Assembly: GCA_001692895.1 (NCBI GenBank)
Contig: KV748179.1
Coordinates: 2,652,095-2,716,094, forward strand
Direction: 5' to 3'
Origin: Cenococcum geophilum 1.58
Lineage: Eukaryota; Ascomycota; Dothideomycetes; Gloniales; Gloniaceae
DNA length: 64,000 nucleotides
Positions 35,888 through 47,531 of this stretch are shown piece after piece (position 1 is the first letter of the stretch; each line of letters starts with the position of its first letter). The notes beneath the pieces were generated by a model. The model saw only the letters and a program-made list of their open reading frames with translations. It was not told the origin of the DNA and searched no databases. Both the position numbers and the translations under genes were made by a program.

Positions 35888-36658
35888 TTGTTTATGGGGG
35901 CGTGTTAATGATGATCTCTGATGTTGCTTATGTAAGCATTACATAAGAACACCCTGGAAGAACCCTACGGCTTTACGCGGTGTATTAGATGGTATCAGCT
36001 AGTGTTATCAACTAGTATATCAGCTAGTGTATCAACTAGTGTATTAGATGGTATCAGCCAGTGTATCAGGTAACGTATCACCTTATGTATTAGGTAACGT
36101 ATCACCTAGTGTATCAGGTAATGTATTACCTAGTGTATTAGGTAATGTATCACCTAGTGTATCAGGTAATGTATTACCTAGTGTATTAGGTAATGTATCA
36201 CCTAGTGTATTCAGGTAATGTATTACCTAGTGTATTAGGTAATGTATCACCTAGTGTATTAGGTAATGTATCACCTAGTGTATTAGGTAATGTATCACCT
36301 AGTGTATCAGGTAATGTATCACCTAGTGTATCAGGTAATGTATCACCTAGTGTATCAGGTAATGTATCCACCTAGTGTATCAGGTAATGTATCACCTAGT
36401 GTATCAGGTAATGTATCACCCTAGTGTATCAGGTAATGTATCACCTAGTGTATCAGGTAACGTATTACCTAGTGTATCAGGTAACGTATCAGAATACGAG
36501 ACGGAACGTAGACGTTCCGGAACTAGGGTCTTCCAGGTATATAGAGACTCGATCCCCCGTAGATAGACATCATCAATTGCATCAAGTTCATCTACTTCAC
36601 TTACTTCACTACATCGTTCACCCTGTTGTCCTCCGACCTCCGCTTACGCAAATTAACA
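35888..36658 (+). repeat. Copia polypurine tract and LTR-c (756 bp, expanded array)
   Basis: TTGTTTATGGGGGCG (35888-35902) precedes the LTR start at 35903. The LTR has the standard ends but about 17 copies of the 24-bp unit GTATCACCTAGTGTATCAGG... (about 36060-36490), making it nearly twice as long as LTR-a or LTR-b. Frames at 36193-36807 within it are repeat-driven. The 3' end carries the palindrome GGAACGT-AG-ACGTTCC and is followed by the TSD CAAGC. Confidence 0.9.
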
Positions 36659-36663
36659 CAAGC

Positions 36664-37940
36664 TCTATTGGAAGATTCACGACGACGATATATCCAATTT
36701 CGATGAAACAGGCTTCCAAATTGGTGTTATCGCCGGTAATATCGTTGTGGTTCCAGCAGACTGTCAAGAGGTTTATGCTGCAGATCCAGATAATCGAGAG
36801 CTTGTAACATCTGTGGAAACGATTAATTATGGCCGTACGAAGGTCCCATCGATGCTTATATTTAAAGGCGCATATCACTTACGGAAACACTTCAAGAACG
36901 ATATAGACGGCAATGTCTATTGGGCACGCTCTGAAACCGGCTTTACAAATGACAAACTCGCACTTAAGTATTTAGAGCATTTTAATAAATTTACGAAGGA
37001 TACAGCTAAAGGGTATCAAATGCTTATATTTGACGGCCATGGCAGTCATTTAAGCCAGCAATTTATCGATTACTGCTGGGCAAACAAGATTCGTCCATTT
37101 CAGCTTCCTCCACACACAACACACCTTCTACAACCTCTTAATGTCGGCGTATTTCAGACCTTAAAACACTACTTTAAGAAGGCGATTCAACAAGAAGTGT
37201 TCTTAGGCGCATCCGAGATCTCAAAGACCGACTTTTTTGCGTTCTTCCAGAGCTTTCATAATAAGACCTTTAAAAGTCGACGAATTATTAAATCAGCCTT
37301 CCGCAAGACAGGTCTTATTCCGTTTAATCCACAAGTCGTATTAACGAAGATGAAGGAATACCTAAAGATACAAAAAGAAGCTCGAACTCAAACTCGAACT
37401 CCTACACCTCCTCCGCGCGAATCATCACCTATTCTACCTTCAAGCCCTATATTTGCTACCCCGCCACCTCGTACTCCTCCCCAGACGAATTAGAGCCAGT
37501 GGGAGACCCCTCTTACCTTACGGACGCGTCAAAAAGGTGTTAATTATATCCGCGAACGTACAATTGCGGCTATAAATGGAACTCCGATAACACCGTCAGT
37601 CATAAGAGTACAGGACAAGGTAGAGGCAGCTTCTCGTCGGTCGATTCTTGCGGGTGCTTTATCAACGAATCGAGTTTATGATTTAAGCATTGCAGAGAAG
37701 GCGCGTTAAGCTAGGAAGAATAAGGACGGAAGTAAGATCGTACAGAAGTATGGAGAGATCTATGGCTACCAAGCTAGGAAGCAAATTGAGGAGGACGACG
37801 AAGATGATAGGAGAGTAGTTAATATAAGGGACAAAAGGGTGCGGGATAGGCAGTGGAAGCCTAAATATGTGGCAGTTATAAAGCAGTTTAAGTCGGATTA
37901 TAATAAGATCATTTTAAAGCATATAGGCGTCGATTTATAA
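36664..37940 (+). pseudogene. Fot1-like transposase, catalytic part with Asp-to-Asn change
   Basis: Continues the frame of 30202-30667 once the Copia block and one TSD copy are ignored. Motifs of the DDE_1 superfamily: NFDETGF (first Asp near 36703), MLIFDGHGSH (second Asp near 37030) and LLQPLNVGVF, where the third acidic residue is Asn (AAT 37140-37142, expected Asp by family consensus). A TAG at 37491 and a TAA near 37707 interrupt an otherwise coding-like C-terminus (GVNYIRERTIAAINGTPITP, RDRQWKPKYVAVIKQFKSD) ending at TAA 37938-37940. Total length would be near 580 residues, in the Fot1 range. The minus-strand frame 36618-36878 and plus frame 36424-36807 are shadows. Confidence 0.88.
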
Positions 37941-37987
37941 GATTTGGAACCTGCTTAGTGCTCCTTTCTTTACGATATATATATCCT

Positions 37988-38081
37988 CAAATATTTGCGT
38001 ATTGCTGGTTTTTGTGTATTGCACTCCCCTGCCTACTAAGCGAATGCTTACGTAGGCAGGGGGGTAGGCTTACCCTGCGAC
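37988..38081 (-). repeat. Right 94-bp terminal inverted repeat
   Basis: Exact reverse complement of 30090-30183, including the internal hairpin, and followed by TA at 38082-38083. Identity over 94 bp shows little mutation since insertion. Confidence 0.95.
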
Positions 38082-38083
38082 TA

Positions 38084-39480
38084 ATAGAAGATAGTAATCC
38101 TAAATTCTAAACCCTTACGATTTAAGATACTCGAATTTGTACACGATTTCCCTATAGTAGGGAATCCTAGCTATATAAAGACCTATAAAATTATCTAATA
38201 AGTATACTACTGGCCTATAATGCACGACTATATATGAAAATACGTCTAAGCATGCAGAATATATATACGTGGGAAGACCTTTTATATAAAGAAGTAAGGA
38301 GTATTTTAACTGTTACCAATTCCAATGCAAAGATAGCAAGATATCTTAATTGACTTTATAGTCGACCTACCTAACAGTAATAGGTTCACGAATGTTGTGG
38401 TAGTTATTAACCGTCTTATAAAAATGCGATATATAATTCCTATGGACTTAATTAATGCAATATTAGTAGCCGAATGTTTTATTAAGTACGTCTTTAAGCT
38501 ACACAGACTTCCTAATTTAATAATATCCGACCGCGGAAGCCAGTTTATTTTAGACTTCTAGCAAGCCCTATATAAACAATTAAGTATATAAACATGACTC
38601 TTAACTGCATTTTATCTAAAGATAGATGGTTAAACTGAAATTGCGAACGCGATTATAGAATAATACCTATAAATATATTACTCCTACCTACAAAACAACT
38701 GGGAGAAATGGCTACTATTAGCTAAGTTTACTATAAATAATATAAGAAACGAATTAACAGGCGTAACGCCGTTCTACGCAACCTACGGACAAAACCCTTC
38801 ACTTAGATTTAAACTATAACCTAAAATTAATATAACAGGACCCACGATTAAGAGGATTTAACTAATTAACGCGTATAACTTCGCCAATTAAATAAAGTAA
38901 TTAACGGAACTATTATAAAGTAAATTAGCGTACGCTTAAACGGTATAGAAATGGTATATAAATAAAGGACGAGCTCCCACGTAGGACTTTAAGGAAGGTA
39001 ATATAGTTTACCTAAATATATAAAACCTAAAGACTTAACGACTTTTAAAGAAACTAGACTGGAAGTTTACGGGTCTATACCAAGTTAAGAAGAAACTAAG
39101 CCTATACGCTTATAAACTTAAACTACCAACTAAGATAAAAATACATCCAACGTTTTATATAAACTTGCTGTAACCCTTAAAGGGTAAGCCTATAACTCGC
39201 GAAGTACTACCGCTACCTCTCGTAATTATTAATAACGGCAATGGTTCTTACTTTATTAACTTAATTAATAACATACAATAGAAGATACAATCTAAATAAT
39301 TTAAACTTCTTATTAAATAGAAAGGATATGAAATACAAACTTAGGAAACCTATAACCAAATTAAGACCGATGCGCCTTCCCTAGTAAAAGAATTCCACGA
39401 GGACCATTCTTTGCGGCCTACTCCGGCTAGATAGACACGATATAAAAGTAAATAATTGCCACCTAATATGAATACACGAA
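38084..39480 (+). pseudogene. B2 integrase and chromodomain
   Basis: Continues B2 Pol. The integrase core retains a DDE signature: DFIVDLP (Asp 38352-38354), SDRGSQF (Asp 38529-38531) and TEIAN (Glu 38637-38639), giving D-x35-E. The C-terminal domain follows. Near 39305-39350 the reading LLIK(stop)KGYEIQT(stop)E fits the chromodomain core VKWKGY...TWE with both Trp codons now TAG. Chromodomains of this type bind methylated H3K9 and steer integration to heterochromatin (family knowledge). Frame broken. Confidence 0.87.
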
Positions 39481-40133
39481 ACACAATAGCAGGAAGCTCG
39501 AAATTAAAAAAGACTTAAAATACGTTATAACGTTTATAATACAATCACGTGACATGCAAGATGTTAAGGAACTTTAACCGCCGGTTAAAGTTGTCTAATT
39601 AGTTAGATTTACCTTGCTAAGACCTATTACAAAGATATTAGTTCTGCTTACCGCCTTAACTAAGCTAATAGCGATTTTCTATCCCGGGGATAGAAAATCC
39701 TAATTAGTCCATTTAATGATAGAATCGGTAAAACCCTATACCGCCACCCGACGCGAAAACACGATATGCGATAAGTTATAAGTCTTAACTAAAATTAAAT
39801 TATTTAGACCTTCGGCTAAAAGGGGGGGTACTATAACGGGACTAGCCTAGTTATAGTAGGAATGTCTCAGTAAAACACTCGACAGATAAATTCCGACGCT
39901 TTAACTAAAATCTGCCAGATTAATCAAATTACCGAAGTCCGTTAAAGACCGCGTGCGTATGTACGCACGCATCGACCACCAAGCCCCTAACTATTTAATT
40001 ATATAATTCTCTTGTTATTCCTTTCTCTTCTTTACGCAACGTCTTGTTCTTAGCAAGAGCTATATACCCTTAGATTTAGATAGAATTTATATCGTTCCTT
40101 CAAATCTTCCCGAAGTCTCTCCGCGCCCTTACA
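39481..40133 (+). repeat. B2 3' untranslated region, polypurine tract and 3' LTR
   Basis: 39481-39820 holds no gene. It includes the sequences that match B1 57900-58152. A purine/G run (AAAAGGGGGGGTAC) sits at about 39818-39831, just before the LTR (39832-40133, 302 bp), followed by TSD CCTAG. Confidence 0.88.
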
Positions 40134-42860
40134 CCTAGGGTCCCTCTATAATTTATTTAGGCGTGTCTTAATATACTTTATAATATTAGAGTTACGTTTA
40201 TTTTGCGCCCTTTATATTATAGTGGCTTTAATATATAGTTATAGGGGGGGATATTAGCTTCCTTTTTAAGCAGTGCCATAGCCGTTCGCTTATATCCGCC
40301 TATTATACTCTAGAGGTAGGCTATTTAGACCTTTTAGAGTGGTTTAAGGAGCGATTTAGGGGGGCCTTTCTTAGATTCTCCAATGGCCTAAATACTAGAC
40401 CTATATATTATAGTTAGCCGGATAACTACTATATATAGTAGGTGTGACCTTTAGAAGCATAACCCCTATATAAAATTAACGATCCTAGATAATATAATAT
40501 ACTATACTTAGCCCTTACGGGCCGCTTATACCGCATATACGCTCTATTAAAGCTTACTGTCTACCTATACTCCTAATACCCTTAGGCCCTAAACTAGTTG
40601 GCCCCTAAAGCCTTAAATGCGAATTATATACTAGAGATCTATAGATTAGTTACCTTTTCTTATAAAGTAGATTAGCTGGTATTTCTCTAGTAAGAATTGG
40701 ACTCTATATTATCTTACCTATTCTATATAGGTGTTATAAGCTTTCTTTAGTATTCTACAATTCTCTACGGCTGTTAGCCCGTATATAATTAGGTTTATAT
40801 CGTTAACAAAACCTATCCCTTAGGTCGCCCCTTCCTTAAAGAAATTAAGCAGGTTACTTATAAAGAAAAGGAAGAGTATAGGCAAGAGGGGTAATCCTTA
40901 TAGTATTCCTGTTACAACTATAATAGGGGAGCTCTAGTATCCGCTAAAGACTAGTAATATTTCTTTCTAACCTATAAACCCTTAAATAAATTATATAATC
41001 TATTTTAGGAAGCTTTTTACCCTAAAAATATATAGGAGACGCTTATAGGGTACGTTATTATAGGCGCCGCTAATATCTAGGCTAAGCATTAATACTACAA
41101 AGTCCCTTCACATTGCCTATGCGGATTTAATAGTAGTAGCGAGTAGCGTAAGTGCTAATAGTGTTAAGCGGTTCTTTCTTACCCCTATTTGGCTTTATAG
41201 TAGTAGGTTATATTTCTTAGCCGTATCTACTATATAGTCCGCTATTACCTTTTCTAAAATCTTACTAAGGGTGTTTTCTAAGGTAATAGGGCGGTAGCTT
41301 CTTAGGATTAAGTAATCTGCTTTACCTTCTTTCCGTAAAACAACCGTTATTACAGATCTTCCAAGTCGCGGGTAGTAGCCTACGGTAAAGTATACCCTGG
41401 CTATATCTATAAGCTAGGGTGCTATAAGTGGTCCATAGGTTTTTAAGGCCTTATTTAGAATCCCATTTAGTCCTAGTGCTATATTATTTAAAAAGCGGCT
41501 AATAGTTCTAGCCATTTCCTCTATTATTATGTCGCTATTAACCCTTAGGCAAGTCACCAGTGTTTTACCTATAATGTCGCTAAGGTCTACTAGAGCCAGT
41601 TAGGGGAAGAACCTTTCTATAAGGATCTTTACCTTCTTATTATTATTATTAGTAGCCTATAATTCCCCTACTCTTTATAGGGGTAGTAGGTATAGGTCTT
41701 CTACTAGGCGCCTTACCTTTTTCTTTACCTATTTCGCTATAGCCCAAAGGCTCTTATTATAGGGGAGGCTTAAATTAAAAGTGTGCTCGTTTATAAACCG
41801 TCTCTAGTTATTCCTTACTTCTTTCTTTAAGGTATTCTTTAACTAGTTTCTTATGTCTTTATATTATCTCTTGTTTTTAGAGTTGTGGCTACTTATATAT
41901 TTCCTTCTTACTTATTATTAGCTAGTAATAAGAACCGCGCATTATACGGACTATACGTATTGTATATAGGGGCCCGGTTTTAAGACCGGGCAGTGCTCTT
42001 TTAGCCTATTTTTAATTACTACCTAGATCCTTTCTAGTCTTTAGTTAATTTCCTTAGGGGTAGCTAATAAGCCTCGCTTATTTAGGGTTAGGTAGATTTC
42101 TTCTAGGTCTTAGAGTTGTTATTTAACTATATTAAGGAAACTGTCTGTCTTAAGCTTCCTTATTACGTATCTTTTACTACTTAATTACGCCTTAATATCT
42201 AAATCTAGCTATATTTAGATGGGGATATAGTCTAAGGCGAGTGCCCATTCTTCTTTGGGGTTATACCTTTAAATCTCTAGTATAGGCCTTTATCTATAAA
42301 TATAAGGTCAATTATGCTTCTAAAGGTTTCTTATTACCATATAGTTACTCCTAGGGGGGTGGCCAACTTAAGGCCCTAGGTGTTTATAGCTCTTAATAGG
42401 CACTCTACCTATTAATTAGTAGTAATATAGATACCCCCCTACTATAGGTAGTAGAGGTTTATATCTCCTAATAGGATAAACTCTATACCTTTAGTTTCTA
42501 GNAAGCTTATTACNNATATAATATTCTCTATTTATAGGACCCCTTTGACCCTAAGGTTATACACATTAATAATTTATACCGGTCCCCTATATGTCTGGAT
42601 TATTATAACTATAATATCTAGGTTAACTGCCTATTATAACCATAAAGATAGGCTGATAGCCTTGCTAATTATAAAGCACACGCGTATAGCTGCTTTTGGT
42701 TCGTATAGGAGCTAAAATCCTTAGGGGCAGTATATCGATTATATATAGGTATTATAGTACGGCTCTTATATGGCAAGGATATAGTGTTTCTCTAGGTCTA
42801 GACTGTCTCGGTGGTTTGTGTTGCCGCAGTTATACTATATAATGGATAGGTGGCGGACCC
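40134..42860 (-). pseudogene. LINE-5 ORF2, 5' part (endonuclease and RT)
   Basis: Collinear with LINE-2 13410-16165. It includes the RT region (about 40680-41530) and endonuclease motifs (about 42440-42500). It starts near 42810-42860 and is continued beyond B2 at 25485-26184. Many TAA/TAG codons on the minus strand; N at 42502 and 42514-42515. Confidence 0.72.
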
Positions 42861-42959
42861 CTAGTAAGGGTCCTTCGCCTTTCCTTTATTCCTTACTTCT
42901 TCTATTTCTACTTTCTCTAAGATATTTAGAACTTCTATCTCTTATATCTATACCCTAGT

Positions 42960-44290
42960 TACTACTTATTTTGTATAAAGCTTTCTATTTCCGTGTTTTA
43001 TATTCCTACTAGCGCTTCTATATCTAAATCTATTATTATTTTCGGTTCCTCCCCTATTTTTACTAGCTAGCTATATACCCTTAGTAGGTCGGCTATAAAT
43101 GATATATTTGCCGCGTTAAATCTAATTCTTAATTATCCTGGTTTTAAGCTTGCTATAGCTGTCCATAGGGGTCTTCCTATAGGCGTCCTCTCCCTTATGT
43201 CCCCTGTAACCCTTATATCCCTATATAGTCTAGTAATATCGCGCGGCGCCGCTTCTAGCCTATTAAGGCTTGGGATAGCTAGTCTAGCCCCCTAGTACTA
43301 AAGGTAGGAAACGCTAGGAAGGCACCTACGTCCCCCTAGCTTATTGCCTATTGTTTCCATTTATATAACCTAGCGTGCAGTTATTCCCGTAGCTGTTAAG
43401 CCCTTACCTTCCGCCTCCTATATTTAATATAGTCTTCTCTCTCCTACGCCTTATATGTGCTTTAGTGGCAGTTTACGCATTTTATTTAGTCTTAATTTAA
43501 GCAGTATCTTATATTATAGGGGCCTACATAGTGGCCGTAGCACACCTATGCTGCGTATATGGATTAGGTATGTCCCCATTATATATAGCGGTAGTATTAT
43601 CTTAGGCATAGTCTATAGTTATAGAGCCTTACGTTATATATAAGGCTATTTATAATTATTCCTTTTTAGATAAGGAGTTTTTGCATTCCTAGTGTATATA
43701 TGCTGACGATAAGGGAGCTATATATTCGACTAGCGTCTCCCTAGCAAGTCTCTAGCGACCCTTATATCCTCTTATTATTCTTATTATTTACTTAGTTTAT
43801 ATTTTCCTGTTAAAGCCATTAGATTTAGGTAATCTTAAGGCCTAGTATAAGGCGTTCTGTATATTTTACTATCTCCTATATAGTTGCTATATTGTCCGCC
43901 TAGCGTCCCTTTTCTACCCTAAGGCTTATAGGAACCGCTAGGACTTTAACTAAGTAGTTTTTACGGAGCACTTTTATGCCAATACGTTCTCCTAGCCTAT
44001 CCCCTACCCTTACAGCTTATTCCTTTACCTATTAGTCCTTTAGAGTAACTCTAATATCTCCGCTCCTAAGGTGTTAGACTATAACTGCGTTATAAACCTC
44101 TTTGTAAATCTCCGTAAGGACTTCTATTTCTAATTATCCCCTAAACCCCTCTGCTTTTTCTATATTTGGTTATATTATAATTATATACCCGGTTATTATC
44201 TTAAGGGGGGTAGGTTCCCTATACCATAGAAGTATAGCTACGGCGGCCTAAGTACAGTTCGCCGGTAAGGGGGGTTTTTATTTATTTTTA
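42960..44290 (-). pseudogene. LINE-5 ORF1 pseudogene
   Basis: Collinear with LINE-2 ORF1, with the zinc-knuckle cluster near 43470-43590 on the minus strand. The plus-strand 62-residue frame 43455-43643 is its shadow. Stops and changed Cys codons occur throughout. Confidence 0.65.
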
Positions 44291-44524
44291 ATTTTGCTTA
44301 GCCGTTAGAGGATTTAATTAAGGGTTTACTAAAGGGGCGCCTAAGGTTTACTAGACTAGCGGAGCCATTCTACTAGCTATATTAGTTCGTTATAGCTAAT
44401 AGTTACTCCCCTATAATTTTAGATACTAAACGCGTCTAATAGGCTTTATAGTGTGGTATTCGCCCATCTTTATTATAGAGGACCGTTACTAGGCGTGGAT
44501 CTAGCGGTTATACGTAAGTGCGAG

Positions 44525-44948
44525 TGTAACGGAACCTTATAGCAGGTACTACAATAGGCTCGTTATTAGGCTAGGTGTGTAGGTAATGTAAGTTAAAGTT
44601 AACAACGTAATAATAACTAGTGGAGTGGTTACCTAATAAATTAACTCTAATTATATTCTGAGACTTACTACAAAGGAAAGAACTATCTAGGTAGGAACTA
44701 TGGTCCTTTAAATATATAACCGTACTCCTAAGAAATCCCCTTTATACGTAAGATACGTGTTATATATATTATACATACGTTCCCTTTATATACTGTATAT
44801 ACTACATATAATATTATATAACCTTAGTTACTATTCCTCGTTATATAATTTTACCGGTTTTATCCTAAACTATACCTAAATTAACCAACTAGCTTCTTTT
44901 AACTCTTCCCTAAGTAGTTATAATATTATACTTAAAGCGTCCGTAATA
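44525..44948 (-). repeat. G2 3' LTR
   Basis: Reads TGTAACGGAACC to GCGTCCGTAATA on the plus strand; 424 bp like its partner. The purine tract lies on the minus strand immediately to its right (plus strand CTATCTCCCTCCTTTTTATC, 44949-44968). Confidence 0.92.
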
Positions 44949-45411
44949 CTATCTCCCTCCTTTTTATCTTTATCCTTAAAGATTTAAAATATCTCTAATT
45001 TGTTTACTAGAGGTATAATATCTATCTAATTAATTTGGTTAATATTATTACTTATTATACCTAAAGCTTCTTCTTCTTCGTAAGCGCAACGTCGTGCTTA
45101 TACTATTGCTGCAATATTGTCTCTTAGTGAGATTATACTATCTCTATATTCTCGCTGTTTAAAAAAGGGGTTAGTTTATATTGCGTTAGTAAGTCCATCT
45201 TCGCGATAACCGTCCTCTTACTTAGAGTATACTAAAGTAAATATTTATTCGTCCTATAATATTTTCTCTATCTCTAATACTAAATATACGTAACCTATTA
45301 CTCTTAATAATTGTTTAATTCCCTAATTAATTTAACTTAGGGTCTTATATTTAATCTACTGCTATACGGCTAAATAGTAAACTATCTTAGGCTCTTACTA
45401 AGTTGGAACGT

Positions 45412-47520
45412 AAAACCTTACAACCTTTCACCACACATGCAACCTTACCAAAAGGAAGCGCCGCACTTCAAAACTTACGCATACCCATCTTACCACCAAA
45501 AACAATCGATTTTCCAACTTTCAAGACCCAATTCCTACTGCTTAGCGAGCTATAGGTGGATTTAATTGTCGTTTTACCCCCTTTCCCCNAACAGAAAATT
45601 CTTCTTAGGGGTGGTCCTAGCTTATAAGCGAGGCACGGACAGGAACACCAAAACTACTACTATTACTACCACCACCAATACCAGGGGTCTAGTATTACTA
45701 CTACCTTTAAACCTAATCTCCCCAGAAATCCTCTAGTAGGATTAGTAAGGAAAAAGGGTANAAGGATAGTAAAAACTAGAAAACTNCCCCTANAAGATGC
45801 CAAGGCCTACNAGGCCNAAAAAGAAACCTCCTATAGAGACAAGTGACGACAACGAGTCTATAGGCGAAACCCCTATAGAAAGAAATGATAATAGATTTCT
45901 ATTTTCATCTTCTTTTCTTTCTCCTTATCTAAGAAGGAGAGAAAAAGAGAACATCCTCAAACTTCTCCTGAAAAAGAAACCAAAAACCTGCAAAAAAGAA
46001 ACCAATAACTACTACGGATGGCACACTAGTACACCTATACCTTTTCCTCCCCTTTCTCCAGAATAATACCTACAAAAGCTCTAGAAAGGCCTAACCCAGG
46101 CATATAAGGGCTAGAAGAAGAAGAAAAAAAAAACAAGTTAAACAGCTAGAGGACTATACAAGGAGTATCCTAGCAGGAGAAAATCCCTTTATAAAAGGAA
46201 AAGAAAAGGAAAAAGATGTCCTAAAAGGGCTAGTAGAAGAAGTAAGGGCTCTCCGTAAGGGGTAGCCCCTACTAAGGAAACTTACGCAGAAAGACTAAGG
46301 AAGAACCTCCCTTCCTCGTCCTCCCTACCCTCCTACTACCACCTCCTTCTAGTAGGAGTCCTCCTACTTCTACTAGAAGTAAGAAAAGCAGTTTACAAGA
46401 AAGGAAGCTAGTCCTAATTACAGACGAAAAGGACCAACCTCTAGATATCTTCTCGATACGAAACAAAGTCAATCAACTATTGCATCAAAACTGCAAGTAG
46501 AAAAAACCAGTACTAGCGTGTCTATAGCTAGAACTAGAGGAAACACAAATATTCTCCTTACTACTACAGAGGAGTATAATGCAGATTTCCTAGTTAAATA
46601 CAAGGAGATCTGGCATACTGCTTTTACCCTTCCAAAAAGAACAAAAACTAGAACCATGGGGTTCAAGTTATAGCCCATGGGGTCCTACCTACCCTTTCCT
46701 AGGAGAGAGGCTCTAAGCTTCTAAAAGAAGAAATTGAGACCTTTAATCCTATAAAGATACAAGGACTACCTAGATGGATCTCATCTAGCGAAAAAAAGAC
46801 ACAATCCACAGACCAGATTTGGCTCTATAGTTTTACTATAGAGAACGAAGAAAAAAAGACAAGAAATCCTGAAGCAAAAAAGAGATATCAATTGCAGGTA
46901 CAGCTACTAAGGTAGTAAAATACCTCAAAGTCTCTCTACTACGCAGTGCACGAGCTGCCAAAAATTTGGCCATATAGGAGGACAGGTGCTCTACTAGGCC
47001 TGCAGATACTGTGCGGCTGCACGTTTATCTAAAGACCATTCCTGTTCTACCTGTATAATAACAGGCAAACCTTGCCAGCATATCCACCCCTCTTTGCATT
47101 AATTGTAAAGAAAAACACTTTGCTAATAGTAAAGACTGCGAGACTCTTAAAGCTGCTAAACTAGTACGCGAAGGAGATTCTATGGAAGAATAAAACAGAT
47201 AGGATTCTAGAAGGAGGCAACTCCTACTAGACTCTTAAAAAGATATTAGAGAGCAAAAGAACAGAAATAAATTGCAAAAGGACAGGGACAGGAGTTAGGA
47301 TTTCTTATAGTTTTCCTACTATTTTCTCCATTTCCTAGTAGTTGTAGTATCTTGTGCTTTACTAAGAAACTATAAACTACTAGGACATAGCTACTAGTAC
47401 ATATTAAGCTGGCCTAGAAAGGATTTATGTATATAGAACTATAGCGCCATAGCCTAAGGCTGCATGCGCAGTATTGTACGTAGTATAATACAATGGATAT
47501 AAAAAAAAAAAAAAAAAAAA
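45412..47520 (+). mobile_element. T1: ORF1-only non-LTR element with poly-A tail (2.1 kb)
   Basis: Target repeat AGTTGGAACGT at 45401-45411 and 47521-47531. The left part (ACACATGCAACCTTACC) matches T2, and the right end is a 20-base A-run. It holds a single gag-like ORF1 region and no endonuclease or RT. T2 is the same length (2,098 bp) with the same ends, so this is a defined element, not a random truncation. Non-coding 5' part 45412-45796 and 3' part 47195-47500. N at several positions. Confidence 0.9.
45797..47193 (+). pseudogene. T1 ORF1 (zinc-knuckle protein), frameshifted
   Basis: Start at 45797 (MPRP..., with N bases). Compared with T2 it has small indels and stops near 46064 and about 46260-46500, so the frame is lost. 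The zinc-knuckle region (about 46940-47150) is still recognisable. Minus-strand frames 46272-46678 are shadows. Confidence 0.75.
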
Positions 47521-47531
47521 AGTTGGAACGT

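Larger units (their letters stand above)
30668..36658 (+). mobile_element. Double Copia insertion (LTR - partial internal - LTR - internal - LTR)
   Basis: The outer ends are TGTCAATG and AATTAACA, with TSD CAAGC at 30663-30667 and 36659-36663. Inside are three same-direction LTRs (30668-31107, 32754-33133, 35903-36658) and two internal regions. The first stops at AAAAGTAAG (32753), exactly where the second continues AAAAGCAAGCAAATAAA (34743). The simplest history is a second Copia inserted into the first, followed by recombination between the two right-hand LTRs that removed the rest of the first internal region. Copia is assigned from the order gag, protease, integrase and the half-tRNA primer site. 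Confidence 0.85.
30090..38081. mobile_element. Fot1/pogo-like DNA transposon (about 2 kb before the Copia insertion)
   Basis: Perfect 94-bp terminal inverted repeats (30090-30183 and 37988-38081) are flanked by a TA duplication (30088-30089 and 38082-38083), and the empty site ACTATTAATAG is seen in B1 near 19764. Without the 5,991-bp Copia block and its 5-bp TSD it is about 2.0 kb, the usual Fot1-like size. The transposase is on the plus strand. Base composition is near normal with few RIP-type stops, so it entered late. Confidence 0.93.
26185..40133 (+). mobile_element. Gypsy B2: complete chromovirus (about 6.0 kb) carrying the Fot1-like element
   Basis: Two 302-bp LTRs (26185-26486 and 39832-40133) start TATAACGGG and end CCTTATA / CCTTACA. 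The 5-bp TSD CCTAG follows the 3' LTR at 40134-40138, and the left flank reads CCTAG at 26180-26184, restoring the LINE-5 sequence GCGCCCTAGGGTCC. Excluding the Fot1-like insertion (30090-38083) leaves about 5.96 kb with gag, protease, RT, RNase H, integrase and chromodomain. It serves as the reference for the scattered B1 pieces. RIP-type stops occur in all frames. Confidence 0.93.

Noticed and set aside
36060-36495. CRISPR-like direct repeats in LTR-c
   Set aside because: Units are contiguous 24-bp tandem repeats without unique spacers, inside an LTR of a eukaryotic retroelement.
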